Shown here one piece after another: positions 1 to 8,663 of a stretch of DNA of 64,000 nucleotides (positions are counted from its first letter, which is position 1; each line of letters begins with the position of its first letter). The position numbers and the translations under genes are program-made. The DNA is taken from positions 3,001,501 to 3,065,500 of the forward strand of contig NZ_CP041238.1 in assembly GCF_013488225.1 (NCBI RefSeq), in the 5' to 3' direction. The notes under the pieces are model-generated. The model saw only the letters and a program-made list of their open reading frames with translations. It searched no databases and had not been told where the DNA came from. The stretch is from Sinorhizobium mexicanum. GTDB taxonomy: Bacteria > Pseudomonadota > Alphaproteobacteria > Rhizobiales > Rhizobiaceae.

Positions 1-474
1 GATCGTAAGGAAGACAATGCGGGTGGTCGTCGTGTCTTCGAGGCCGAAATAGGGTGTGCCGAACGTGCCCATGAAGAAGTAGTAGGTGCCGACGTTGATG
101 GCACCGAGAACCGTCACAAGTCCGAGCAGGTTGAACCACGCCGTCAGCCAGCCGGTGAACCGGTTGCCGAGAATCGAGCCCCAGTGATAGAGGCCGCCGG
201 CGGTCGGATAGGCAGAACCGATCTGCGCCATCGCGACGGCGAAGACCAGCGAGATGAAGCATCCGAGCGGCCAACCGATACCGATCGCCGCGCCACCCGC
301 ACCGGATGTCGCCTGCGCCAGCGAGTTGATACCGCCCGACAGAATGCAAATGATCGAGAAAGAAACGGCGAAGTTCGAGAACTGGCTCAAGCGCCGCTCG
401 AGCTCCTGGGCGTAGCCCATCGAATGCAGGACCTGCATGTCCTGCTTCTTATCGACATCGGTGTAGTCTGACAT
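1..474 (-). CDS. APC-family amino acid permease, N-terminal part (cut by window edge)
   Basis: This is the first 158 codons of an inner-membrane amino-acid/polyamine/organocation permease; the rest lies left of the window. After a short charged N-terminus (MSDYTDVDKKQD...) comes a first transmembrane helix with the family-typical unwound segment SFSIICILSGGINS, then a second helix and the motif SAYPTAGGLYHWGS, which is typical of GABA/choline-type APC permeases. The ATG (CAT at 472-474) follows the amidohydrolase gene by about 110 bp on the same strand, so the two are probably co-transcribed. Substrate inference: an amino acid or acylated glutamate derivative, given the N-formylglutamate amidohydrolase upstream. 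The family is clear; the substrate is a guess. Confidence 0.85.
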   Translation of the reverse strand, partial: MSDYTDVDKKQDMQVLHSMGYAQELERRLSQFSNFAVSFSIICILSGGINSLAQATSGAGGAAIGIGWPLGCFISLVFAVAMAQIGSAYPTAGGLYHWGSILGNRFTGWLTAWFNLLGLVTVLGAINVGTYYFFMGTFGTPYFGLEDTTTTRIVFLTI

Positions 475-583
475 CTTCTATCCCCTGTTTTCTCCTTGAC
501 CTCGCGCGCCATTGCAGGAGGCCCCATCACACCCGCTCCGGCATCGGAACGGGACCGCGGCTTTGCCGCTCCCCAGAGTCTTT

Positions 584-1372
584 TTATCGTGCAGGAAGGG
601 CGGCGATACTCTTGACGAGCAGCCCTTCCAGGTAATCAGCCATGACCCTCTGGCTAATCTCGTCCCGAATGAGATCGTTTCTGATCTCGATCATCACGTT
701 CGGCACTCCGTTTCGCACGCCGTACTCTACCAGACTGTGCGTCACACCGTCCGCCGGCCCATAGGGCTCATTGCGGCGGATGTCGTAGGCGACCTCTCCG
801 TCCGTCGCGATCGCGAGCATGCGGTCGGCGAGCCGGCTGTCGGCATCGTGCAGGATGCCGATTTCGACGGCGCGCGGCTCACCGAAATAGACAGGCGTGA
901 AACTGTGCATGGTGACAAGGAAAAGGCGCCGTCCGGCGGCTTTGCGTTCGGACACAAACCGCGCCACGGCATCGCGAAACGGGAGATAGATCTCCTCCAC
1001 CCTCGCCTGCCGTTCTGCGGCCGACATCGCCCTGTTGCCCGGCACGTCGTAGATTTCGCTGACGGCCGGCATTGCGGCATCGGACTGCGGCGGCCGGTTG
1101 CAGTCGTAGGCAAGACGCGAAAAGCGCTGATGGATGAGTGTGCTGTCAAGCCTCGCGGCAAGATGGGTGGCGACCGCCAGCGCACCGGGATCCCAGGCGA
1201 TGTGGCTCTCCAGTGCTTCTTTTGAAAGGCCGAGCGTCCCCAGACGCTCCGGCAGGCGGCGTGACGCGTGCTCGCAAACGAAGAGGAAGTCTCCCTTCCC
1301 GTCCGCATTGTCGATGGCGACCGGATCGCCCTCTGCCTGCGTCAAAAGTCCCGTCAAAACCGGCACCCCCAA
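584..1372 (-). CDS. N-formylglutamate amidohydrolase family protein
   Basis: The 262-residue protein belongs to the N-formylglutamate amidohydrolase (HutG/FGase) family, cytoplasmic zinc hydrolases that cleave N-acyl amino acids such as N-formyl-L-glutamate. Visible landmarks are FVCEHASRRLP near residue 30, the AWDPGA block near 60, a central VTMHSFTPVYFG with a probable metal-binding His, and NVMIEIRNDLI near the C-terminus. Length is normal for the family. It is transcribed divergently from the RpiR regulator and upstream of the amino-acid permease on the same strand. No other hut gene adjoins it, so it may act in a dedicated N-acyl amino-acid salvage route rather than in histidine breakdown. 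Confidence 0.85.
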   Translation of the reverse strand: MGVPVLTGLLTQAEGDPVAIDNADGKGDFLFVCEHASRRLPERLGTLGLSKEALESHIAWDPGALAVATHLAARLDSTLIHQRFSRLAYDCNRPPQSDAAMPAVSEIYDVPGNRAMSAAERQARVEEIYLPFRDAVARFVSERKAAGRRLFLVTMHSFTPVYFGEPRAVEIGILHDADSRLADRMLAIATDGEVAYDIRRNEPYGPADGVTHSLVEYGVRNGVPNVMIEIRNDLIRDEISQRVMADYLEGLLVKSIAALPAR

Positions 1373-1395
1373 ATTGCCTCGTCAGACGATCTTGA

Positions 1396-1411
1396 TGAAG
1401 AGAATTCTTCA
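1396..1411. promoter_or_regulatory. Possible operator in the divergent amidohydrolase/RpiR promoter region
   Basis: An imperfect dyad, TGAAGAGAATTCTTCA, lies in the 111-bp region between the divergent amidohydrolase and RpiR-regulator starts. Its position suits a binding site for the neighbouring regulator, but I see no second copy and the sequence is short. Confidence 0.25.
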
Positions 1412-1483
1412 CGAATCAGGGAGTGTCAACGGAAATCTGAAACGATCTCTTCAAAAAGCAGATTGACTCCGATTGTGACAGCG

Positions 1484-2410
1484 ATGTTTAATTCATCACA
1501 AGCTGGCGCAGACCAGTTCAGGGGCACGGCATTGACCAGCAAAGCGGCATCCATGACGGTGTCGGATGTGATCAACGCACATTTCGCGGCGCTCACGCGC
1601 GCCGAGAAGCAATTGGCGGAGACACTTCTCGACAACTATCCCGTCTCCGGACTCGGTTCGATCACCACGGTCGCCGAGAACGCCGGCGTTTCGACGCCGA
1701 CGGTCGCGCGCATGGTCCAGAAGCTGGGCTTCCGCGGATTTCCGGACTTTCAGGCAAGGCTCCACCAAGAACTCGAGGCGACGATCTCCAATCCAATCGC
1801 CAAGCACGATCGCTGGGCCGCCAGTGCCCCCGGCACGCACACGCTCAACCGGTTCGCCGATGCGGTCATGGGAAATATGCGCCAGACGCTGTCCCAGATA
1901 GAACCGCGCGAATTCGACCAGACCGCCACCCTGATCGCCGATTGCAAACGCAATATCTATCTCGCCGGCGGGCGCATCACCCGTTCCTTGGCCGACTACT
2001 TCTTCACCCATCTCCAGGTTATCCGCACCGGCGTTACCCAGATCGCCGCCAACCCGAGCTCTTGGCCGCACTACGTCTTGGACATGAAGCACGGCGACGT
2101 TCTGATCCTGTTCGATATCCGCCGGTACGAACAGGAGATGGAAACGCTTGCCCGCATCGCCCGCGACCGGGGCGTCGAAATTGTTCTCTTCACGGACCAG
2201 TGGGGTTCGCCTGTCGCCAAGTCCTCTTCCAAGGTCTTCCGCGTGCAGATCGAAGCACCCTCGGCCTGGGACAGTTCGGTCATGCTGCTCTTTCTCGTCG
2301 AGGCGCTGATCGAGGCCGTGCAGAACATGAACTGGGACGAGACGCGGGACCGGATGAAGATGCTCGAAGGCCTGTTCGACTCGACGCGCATCTTCCGCCG
2401 GCCGGTCTAG
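1484..2410 (+). CDS. MurR/RpiR-family transcriptional regulator
   Basis: A 308-residue regulator with an N-terminal RpiR HTH (about residues 25-100; FAALTRAEKQLAETLL, then STPTVARMVQKLGF) and a C-terminal SIS sugar-phosphate-binding fold (about 130-270; NIYLAGGRITRSLADYF, then GDVLILFDIRRYEQE). SIS regulators respond to small phosphorylated or acidic metabolites. The ATG at 1484 is chosen because it leaves a short leader before the HTH; the ATG at 1553 is an equally usable start, since neither has a strong ribosome-binding site. The frame stays open upstream to 1268, but that part is antisense to the amidohydrolase. It probably controls the importer downstream and perhaps the divergent amidohydrolase-permease pair. 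Confidence 0.85.
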   Translation: MFNSSQAGADQFRGTALTSKAASMTVSDVINAHFAALTRAEKQLAETLLDNYPVSGLGSITTVAENAGVSTPTVARMVQKLGFRGFPDFQARLHQELEATISNPIAKHDRWAASAPGTHTLNRFADAVMGNMRQTLSQIEPREFDQTATLIADCKRNIYLAGGRITRSLADYFFTHLQVIRTGVTQIAANPSSWPHYVLDMKHGDVLILFDIRRYEQEMETLARIARDRGVEIVLFTDQWGSPVAKSSSKVFRVQIEAPSAWDSSVMLLFLVEALIEAVQNMNWDETRDRMKMLEGLFDSTRIFRRPV

Positions 2411-2496
2411 GGAGGAACCGGCAGAATTATGGACCATTTGCGCAAATCAGGACGACCGCCGTCCCGCGACCGACACGTATGGCGCGAACGGGACAG

Positions 2497-2513
2497 AGCC
2501 TGTCACACAGGCT
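2497..2513 (+). other. Small stem-loop between regulator and importer genes
   Basis: AGCCTGT and ACAGGCT form a perfect 7-bp stem with a 3-nt loop in the 179-bp gap between the RpiR gene and the binding-protein gene. There is no U-tract, so it is probably not an intrinsic terminator. Confidence 0.3.
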
Positions 2514-2589
2514 TCATCGCGCCTCTTTAACAGCATCGCCGAAATTACAACGAACGATTTCAACTGAAAGCACAATAAGGAGAACGTCA

Positions 2590-3693
2590 GTGATTTCAAA
2601 GACTCAACGCCTGCTCTCGCTTTCCACCGCCATGCTGCTCGCAACGTCGGCAATCGCCGTCGCCGAGCCGAGCGAGGAGCTTATCGCCGCCGCCAAGAAG
2701 GAAGGCACGCTGACCACGATTGCTCTTCCGCACAACTGGTGCGGCTACGGCGACGTCATTGCCGGCTTCAAGGCCAAGTACGGCCTCGAAGTCAACGAAC
2801 TGAACCCGGACGCCGGTTCGGGTGACGAAATCGAGGCCATCAAGGCCAACAAGGGCAACACCGGTCCGCAGGCGCCCGACGTGATCGACGTCGGTCTGTC
2901 GTTCGGTCCCTCGGCCAAGGCCGAAGGCCTGATCCAGCCTTACAAGGTCTCGACCTGGGACTCGATCCCGGATAGCGCCAAGGACGCCGAAGGCTACTGG
3001 TATGGCGACTATTACGGCGTTCTCTCGTTCGTGGTGAACACCGACATCGTCAAGGAGGTGCCGAAGGACTGGGCCGACCTCAAGAAGTCGGACTATGCGA
3101 ACGCAGTCGCGCTCGCCGGCGATCCGCGCGCGTCCAACCAGGCCGTGCAGGCCGTTTATGCCGCCGGCCTTTCCGCCGGTGAGAAGGACGCCGCCAAGGC
3201 TGGCGAGGCTGGCCTCGGCTTCTTCGGCGAAGTCAACAAGGCCGGCAACTTCGTTCCGGTCATCGGCAAGTCCGCCTCGCTCGCCCAAGGCTCTACTCCG
3301 GTCGTCATCGCCTGGGACTATAACGGTCTCTCCTGGCGCGACAGCCTCAACGGCAACCCGCCGGTCGAAGTCGTCGTCCCGGCTTCCGGCGTCGTCGCCG
3401 GCGTCTACGTCCAGGCGATCTCCGCCTTCGCGCCGCATCCGAATGCTGCCAAGCTCTGGATGGAATACCTCTATTCCGACGAAGGTCAGCTCGGCTGGCT
3501 GAAGGGCTATTGCCACCCGATCCGCTTCAACGACCTCGCCAAGAACGGCAAGGTCCCGCAGGAAATGCTCGACAAGCTGCCGCCGGCAGCGGCCTATGAA
3601 AAGGCCGTCTTCCCGACGCTCGAGGAGCAGGAAGCCGGCAAGACGGCAATCACCACCAAGTGGGATGCCATCGTCGGCGCCAACGTCCAGTAA
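2590..3693 (+). CDS. ABC transporter periplasmic substrate-binding protein
   Basis: A 367-residue secreted binding protein. It starts at GTG 2590, eight bases after a strong AAGGAG ribosome-binding site. The Sec signal peptide spans about residues 1-22 (KTQRLLSLSTAMLLATSAIAVA/EP). The mature part resembles the spermidine/putrescine-iron(III) class: SEELIAAAKKEGTLTT at the mature N-terminus, a central APDVIDVGLSFG, and a C-terminal SDEGQLGWLKGYCHP. It is the first gene of a binding protein-permease-permease-ATPase operon. Its ligand cannot be read from sequence; the adjacent amidohydrolase makes an organic acid or acyl amino acid plausible. Confidence 0.88.
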   Translation: MISKTQRLLSLSTAMLLATSAIAVAEPSEELIAAAKKEGTLTTIALPHNWCGYGDVIAGFKAKYGLEVNELNPDAGSGDEIEAIKANKGNTGPQAPDVIDVGLSFGPSAKAEGLIQPYKVSTWDSIPDSAKDAEGYWYGDYYGVLSFVVNTDIVKEVPKDWADLKKSDYANAVALAGDPRASNQAVQAVYAAGLSAGEKDAAKAGEAGLGFFGEVNKAGNFVPVIGKSASLAQGSTPVVIAWDYNGLSWRDSLNGNPPVEVVVPASGVVAGVYVQAISAFAPHPNAAKLWMEYLYSDEGQLGWLKGYCHPIRFNDLAKNGKVPQEMLDKLPPAAAYEKAVFPTLEEQEAGKTAITTKWDAIVGANVQ

Positions 3694-3702
3694 GTGACCT
3701 CG

Positions 3703-3731
3703 GCCTCCCCGTCCCTCACCGGCGGGGAGGC
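3703..3731 (+). promoter_or_regulatory. Intra-operon stem-loop after binding-protein gene
   Basis: A 9-bp GC-rich stem (GCCTCCCCG paired with CGGGGAGGC) begins 10 bases after the binding-protein stop and precedes the first permease. Such stems commonly stabilise the upstream mRNA so that binding protein is made in excess over permease. There is no U-tract, so full termination is unlikely. Confidence 0.55.
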
Positions 3732-3762
3732 TTCCTTTGAAGCCGGGACGGCCGGAAACGCG

Positions 3763-4647
3763 ATGACCACGACAACAGCAATAGCAGCACCCCGGATCAG
3801 CAAACGGGCGATCATCGATTGGCTCGGCATCGCGCCGTTCATGATTTTCGCGCTGATGTTCCTGATCGTCCCGACGCTTTATCTCGTGACCGGCGCCTTC
3901 CTGACGCCCGAGGGCGAGCTCACCTTCAAGAACATCGCCGACCTCTTCACGCCTTCGATTCTCTCGGCCTACTGGATCTCGATCCGGGTCTCGGTCGCTT
4001 CCTCGCTCGGCGGCGCGCTCATCGGTTTCTTCCTCGCTTGGGCGATCGTGCTCGGCGGCGTCCCCACCTGGGTCCGCTCCGGCCTTCTCACCTTTTCCGG
4101 CGTTGCCTCGAACTTCGCCGGCGTGCCGCTCGCCTTCGCGTTTCTCGCGACCCTTGGGCGCACCGGCCTCGTCACCGTTTTCCTGCGCGACTGGTTCGGC
4201 TTCAATCTCTACTCGACCGGCTTCAACCTCCTGAGTTTCTTCGGTCTCACCATCACCTACATGTATTTCCAGATCCCGCTGATGGTGCTGATCCTGACGC
4301 CGGCACTCGACGGCATGAAGAAGGAATGGCGCGAAGCATCCGAGATCCTCGGCGCCTCGCACTGGCAGTACTGGCGCATGGTGGCGCTGCCCATCCTCTG
4401 GCCGAGCCTGCTCGGCACGACGCTCCTGCTCTTCGCCAACGCTTTCGGTGCAATCGCCACCGCATACGCCCTCACCGGCAGTTCGCTTAACATCGTCCCG
4501 ATCCTGCTCTATGCGCAGATCCGCGGCGACGTGCTGCACAACCCGAACCTCGGTTATGCGCTGGCGCTCGGCATGATCGTCATCACCGGCATTTCCAACA
4601 TTCTTTATATCTGGCTGCGGATGCGCGCCGAACGGTGGCAGAAATGA
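3763..4647 (+). CDS. ABC transporter permease (PotB-type)
   Basis: A 294-residue inner-membrane permease with about six hydrophobic helices and the cytoplasmic EAA loop MKKEWREASEILGASHWQYW (about residues 185-205) that docks with the ATPase. The ATG at 3763 is preferred over the GTG at 3694 because the latter would translate the intergenic stem-loop. Its stop overlaps the ATG of the next permease (ATGA at 4644), showing translational coupling. It forms the heterodimeric channel with the following gene. Confidence 0.88.
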   Translation: MTTTTAIAAPRISKRAIIDWLGIAPFMIFALMFLIVPTLYLVTGAFLTPEGELTFKNIADLFTPSILSAYWISIRVSVASSLGGALIGFFLAWAIVLGGVPTWVRSGLLTFSGVASNFAGVPLAFAFLATLGRTGLVTVFLRDWFGFNLYSTGFNLLSFFGLTITYMYFQIPLMVLILTPALDGMKKEWREASEILGASHWQYWRMVALPILWPSLLGTTLLLFANAFGAIATAYALTGSSLNIVPILLYAQIRGDVLHNPNLGYALALGMIVITGISNILYIWLRMRAERWQK

Positions 4648-5432
4648 AAGCACAACGCCTCGGCGCCTGGATCGCCATCGCCATCGGAGCGGGCTACTTC
4701 ATCATTCCGCTGCTCGGCACGCTGGAATTCTCGCTGCGCATGCGGCGCGGCCAATATTCCTTCGACGCCTACGAGTCGGTCTTCTCCGATATCCAGTTCC
4801 GCGAGACCTTCGGCTATTCGATGCTGATGGCGTTTTTGACCATCATCTTCGGCATGCTGCTCGTGGTGCCGACCGCCTATTGGGTGCGGCTGCGCCTGCC
4901 GCAAGTGCGCCCGGTCGTCGAATTCATCACGCTGCTGCCGCTCGTCATCCCCGCGATCGTCATCGTCTTCGGCTACCTGCGTCTTTATAACTCCTCGTCG
5001 GTGCTGCCGCTGACGGGCTCGACCTCCGGCACGAATGCGCTCCTGATGTTCTCCTACATGACATTGTCGCTCCCCTACATGTATCGCGCGGTCGATACCG
5101 CCATGCGGGCGATCGACGTCAGGACGCTGACGGAAGCGGCCGAGAGCCTCGGTGCCAAATGGCCGACGATCCTCTTCCGCTGCATCTTCCCGAATGTGAT
5201 GAGCGGCGTGCTGTCCGGCTCCTTCATCACCTTCGCGATCGTGATGGGCGAATTCACCATGGCGGCGCTGCTCAATCGGCCGGCTTTCGGCCCCTACCTG
5301 CAGCTCGTCGGCGCCAACAAGGCCTATGAACCTTCGGCGCTCGCCGTCATCGCATTCGCCATCACCTGGCTCAGCATGGGTCTGATCCAGCTCGTCTCCC
5401 GCTTCCAGAAATCCGCTCCGGCCAAGGCTTGA
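4644..5432 (+). CDS. ABC transporter permease (PotC-type)
   Basis: A 262-residue second permease subunit. It begins with the ATG that overlaps the previous stop; a GTG three codons upstream is less likely. It has about six membrane segments and the EAA loop TEAAESLGAKWPTILFRC near residue 170. The helix LLPLVIPAIVIVFGYL is typical of PotC-type permeases. Four bases separate its stop from the ATPase start, so the operon is tightly packed. Confidence 0.88.
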   Translation: MKAQRLGAWIAIAIGAGYFIIPLLGTLEFSLRMRRGQYSFDAYESVFSDIQFRETFGYSMLMAFLTIIFGMLLVVPTAYWVRLRLPQVRPVVEFITLLPLVIPAIVIVFGYLRLYNSSSVLPLTGSTSGTNALLMFSYMTLSLPYMYRAVDTAMRAIDVRTLTEAAESLGAKWPTILFRCIFPNVMSGVLSGSFITFAIVMGEFTMAALLNRPAFGPYLQLVGANKAYEPSALAVIAFAITWLSMGLIQLVSRFQKSAPAKA

Positions 5433-5436
5433 TCAC

Positions 5437-6498
5437 ATGGCGTTCCTGACACTGACCAATATCCAGAAGTCCTTCGGCCCGGTTCAGGTCGTGCACAACT
5501 TCAACATGGGCATCAACAAGGGCGAGTTCGTTTCCTTCCTCGGGCCCTCGGGTTGCGGCAAGACCACAATCCTGCGCATGATCGCCGGCTTCGAGACGCC
5601 ATCGGGCGGCTCTATCGTCATCGACGGCAAGGACCAGGGCGCGTTGAAGCCCAACCAGCGCAATATCGGCATGGTCTTCCAGGCCTATGCGCTGTTCCCG
5701 AACATGAACGTGCAGGACAACGTCGCCTTCGGCCTCAAGGTGGCAGGCGCCCAGAAAACGGAAATCGACCAACGGGTGAAGCAGATGCTCGGCCTGATCA
5801 AGCTCGAGCACCTGGCGGACCGCTATCCCTATCAGCTGTCGGGCGGCCAGCAGCAGCGCGTGGCGCTCGCCCGCGCGCTCGCCGTCAAGCCGCAAGTGTT
5901 GTTGCTCGACGAGCCCCTCTCCGCGCTCGACGCGAAGATCCGCGTTTCGCTGCGCGAGGAGATCCGGCAGATCCAGCAGCAGCTCGGCATCACCACCGTA
6001 TTCGTGACGCATGATCAGGAAGAGGCGCTCTCGATCTCCGATCGCATCGTCGTCATGAATGCTGGCCACGCCGACCAGATCGGGACCCCCTTCGAAATCT
6101 ACAACACTCCGGCAACCCGTTTCGTCGCCTCCTTCGTCGGCACACTCAACATCATCGAAGGCAAGGTTGCGGACCCGGCCAGCGGGGCCGTCACCATTGG
6201 CGATCAGCGCATTTCCCTCAAAGCGCCGATCTCCGGCATGAAGGGCGGCGACAGTATCTCGCTCGCACTCCGCCCGGAGGCCGGCTCGATCGTCGAGAGT
6301 GCGAAGGGCGACACAGCTCTCGCAGGCGAAGTCGTGTCCACAAGCTTCCTCGGTTCCGTCATCCGCACAAAATTGCGCGTTGGTAACGACATCATCTCCT
6401 TCGACACGTTCAACGATCCGGGCCTCAACCCGCCGGTTTCCGGCGAGAACGTCACGCTGCGCTTTGCCGCCAAGGACCTGCTCGTCATCCGCGAATAG
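5437..6498 (+). CDS. ABC transporter ATP-binding protein
   Basis: A 353-residue ATPase with Walker A GPSGCGKTT (about residues 37-45), Q-loop MVFQAYALFPNM, signature LSGGQQQRVALARAL, Walker B LLLDEPLSALD and switch His in VTHDQEEAL. A C-terminal TOBE-type region (about 240-353) is typical of CUT1/POT/Fe importers and may sense ligand. It is the last gene of the importer operon; the FMN riboswitch region follows. All catalytic motifs are intact. Confidence 0.92.
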   Translation: MAFLTLTNIQKSFGPVQVVHNFNMGINKGEFVSFLGPSGCGKTTILRMIAGFETPSGGSIVIDGKDQGALKPNQRNIGMVFQAYALFPNMNVQDNVAFGLKVAGAQKTEIDQRVKQMLGLIKLEHLADRYPYQLSGGQQQRVALARALAVKPQVLLLDEPLSALDAKIRVSLREEIRQIQQQLGITTVFVTHDQEEALSISDRIVVMNAGHADQIGTPFEIYNTPATRFVASFVGTLNIIEGKVADPASGAVTIGDQRISLKAPISGMKGGDSISLALRPEAGSIVESAKGDTALAGEVVSTSFLGSVIRTKLRVGNDIISFDTFNDPGLNPPVSGENVTLRFAAKDLLVIRE

Positions 6499-6546
6499 GC
6501 CCCGCTGACCACCGGAATGGTTGTTCCAGCAAAGCACCGTTCGTAG

Positions 6547-7404
<858 letters not shown>

Positions 7405-7427
7405 GGATCCGCTCGAACAGACATGTC

Positions 7428-7467
7428 GAGGGGCACGACCGGTACGGGTCGTGCCCCTCTCTTTTTT
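7428..7467 (+). terminator. Rho-independent terminator of ribH2
   Basis: GAGGGGCACGACC pairs with GGTCGTGCCCCTC in a 13-bp perfect stem with a 6-nt loop, followed by TCTTTTTT. It begins 23 bases after the ribH2 stop. Confidence 0.95.
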
Positions 7468-7595
7468 GCCAAACCCCGAATGGCTGCTGCGGCGCATTGA
7501 AAATCCCGATGCACTGCGATATCGAAACTTGACTGAAAAAAGAAAGATTAATCACTTCGTGGGGCCGGGAAGGCCAGCGAGCCAGGGACGTGACA

Positions 7596-8480
7596 ATGAC
7601 ATTTCAGCCGCGCATGCAAAACAGGATCAGCGGTTTCTCTGTCATAGGCGGAATGCACCGGCGTCATTGGAACGGCGTCGTCGCGGATGTGTGGGACGTC
7701 GAGTGCATTCCCCACGCCGGCGGCTACTACATCGCGGAAGACCCGCGCATGTTCATCGTGCTCGACGCCAAGGGCGGAGGAAATTGCCGGGTCAAACTCA
7801 CCTCAAGCGGCCGGAGCGCGGTGCAGAACTATCATCGGCAGGCCCTCTCCTACATACCAGCCGGCGTGGAGCTCTGGACCGATGTCGTCGATATCCAGTA
7901 CCTGCGGCATCTCGACCTGCATTTCGATGTCGATGCGCTCAGCCGGCGCCTGCTGGAAGATCTCGACCCCAGCGCGATCGAGACGCCTCGGCTCATGTTT
8001 CAGGATCCTCGCTTTCTCCATCTTGCCGAACTGATCGCGGCCGAATGCCTCAATCCGCAGCCGTTGCACGACCTCTACGGTGACGGGCTGACGCTGGCGC
8101 TGTTCATCGACCTGATGAAGATCAACCGAAGCGCGAGCCGCAAACGCAGCCAGTTGGCAGGCTGGCAACTGCGCCGCGCCGTGGACTACATCGGGGAAAA
8201 CATCGTCCGCAACGTCCGGCTCGAAGAGCTGGCGAACCTCACCGGACTATCGCAATCCCATTTCAGCCACGCCTTCAAAGCCTCGACCGGCATGGCGCCG
8301 CACCAATGGCAGACAAATGCCCGGATCCAGCGCGCCAAGGAAATGCTGATCAAGGGCGACCGGTCGCTGACGACAGTAGCGGCCGAAACGGGCTTCGCGG
8401 ATCAGGCACACTTCACGCGCGTCTTCAGGAAGACGGTCGGTACCACGCCGGCGCTCTGGAAAAAGTGCCGCCTCTCCTGA
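7596..8480 (+). CDS. AraC-family transcriptional regulator
   Basis: A 294-residue regulator. The C-terminal third (about residues 195-294) carries two helix-turn-helix motifs: LEELANLTGLSQSHFSHAFK and then TTVAAETGFADQAHFTRVFR, ending in the family-typical GTTPALWKK. The N-terminal 190 residues form a putative effector domain with no motif I can name. The ATG at 7596 is chosen because AGGGA lies seven bases upstream; the GTG at 7590 is too close to it. Lying 183 bp upstream of a siderophore receptor gene on the same strand, it is probably an activator responding to a ferric siderophore, like other AraC regulators of this arrangement. Confidence 0.88.
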   Translation: MTFQPRMQNRISGFSVIGGMHRRHWNGVVADVWDVECIPHAGGYYIAEDPRMFIVLDAKGGGNCRVKLTSSGRSAVQNYHRQALSYIPAGVELWTDVVDIQYLRHLDLHFDVDALSRRLLEDLDPSAIETPRLMFQDPRFLHLAELIAAECLNPQPLHDLYGDGLTLALFIDLMKINRSASRKRSQLAGWQLRRAVDYIGENIVRNVRLEELANLTGLSQSHFSHAFKASTGMAPHQWQTNARIQRAKEMLIKGDRSLTTVAAETGFADQAHFTRVFRKTVGTTPALWKKCRLS

Positions 8481-8481
8481 C

Positions 8482-8499
8482 GGCGGTCGGCCGACCGCC
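8482..8499. repeat. Perfect 18-bp palindrome after the AraC gene
   Basis: GGCGGTCGGCCGACCGCC directly follows the AraC-gene stop. It could fold as a terminator-like hairpin, but there is no U-tract. Confidence 0.4.
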
Positions 8500-8569
8500 T
8501 GGTGCCGTGCGGAAATTTGCCCAGGATCGTTCAATTTTCCCGGATCCGGACAAGCCCGGCCGATATACT

Positions 8570-8584
8570 TGAGATAAACGCTCA
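8570..8584. promoter_or_regulatory. Candidate RirA iron-responsive operator (TGA-N9-TCA)
   Basis: TGAGATAAACGCTCA matches the TGA-N9-TCA core of the iron-responsive operator bound by the rhizobial iron regulator RirA. It lies 80 bp upstream of the TonB-receptor start. The centre is not palindromic, so this match is weaker than the box at 54753. Confidence 0.45.
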
Positions 8585-8663
8585 CCTTATCAACAGGACG
8601 ACTGACCACGTCGCGCTTTCCGGGGGCGGAGCACGGCGTGACCTATTTCGGGGCAGAGATACG

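Noticed and set aside
1496..2437. 313-codon minus-strand frame opposite the RpiR gene
   Set aside because: It mirrors the codon positions of the clear RpiR-SIS gene and has no recognisable domain.
2596..4653. Long open frame on the minus strand (685 codons)
   Set aside because: It is a high-GC shadow of the binding-protein and permease genes on the plus strand, with a low-complexity charged translation.
8502..8663. N-terminal extension of the siderophore receptor frame
   Set aside because: It has no signal-peptide character and contains the candidate RirA box; ATG 8664 starts a normal signal peptide.
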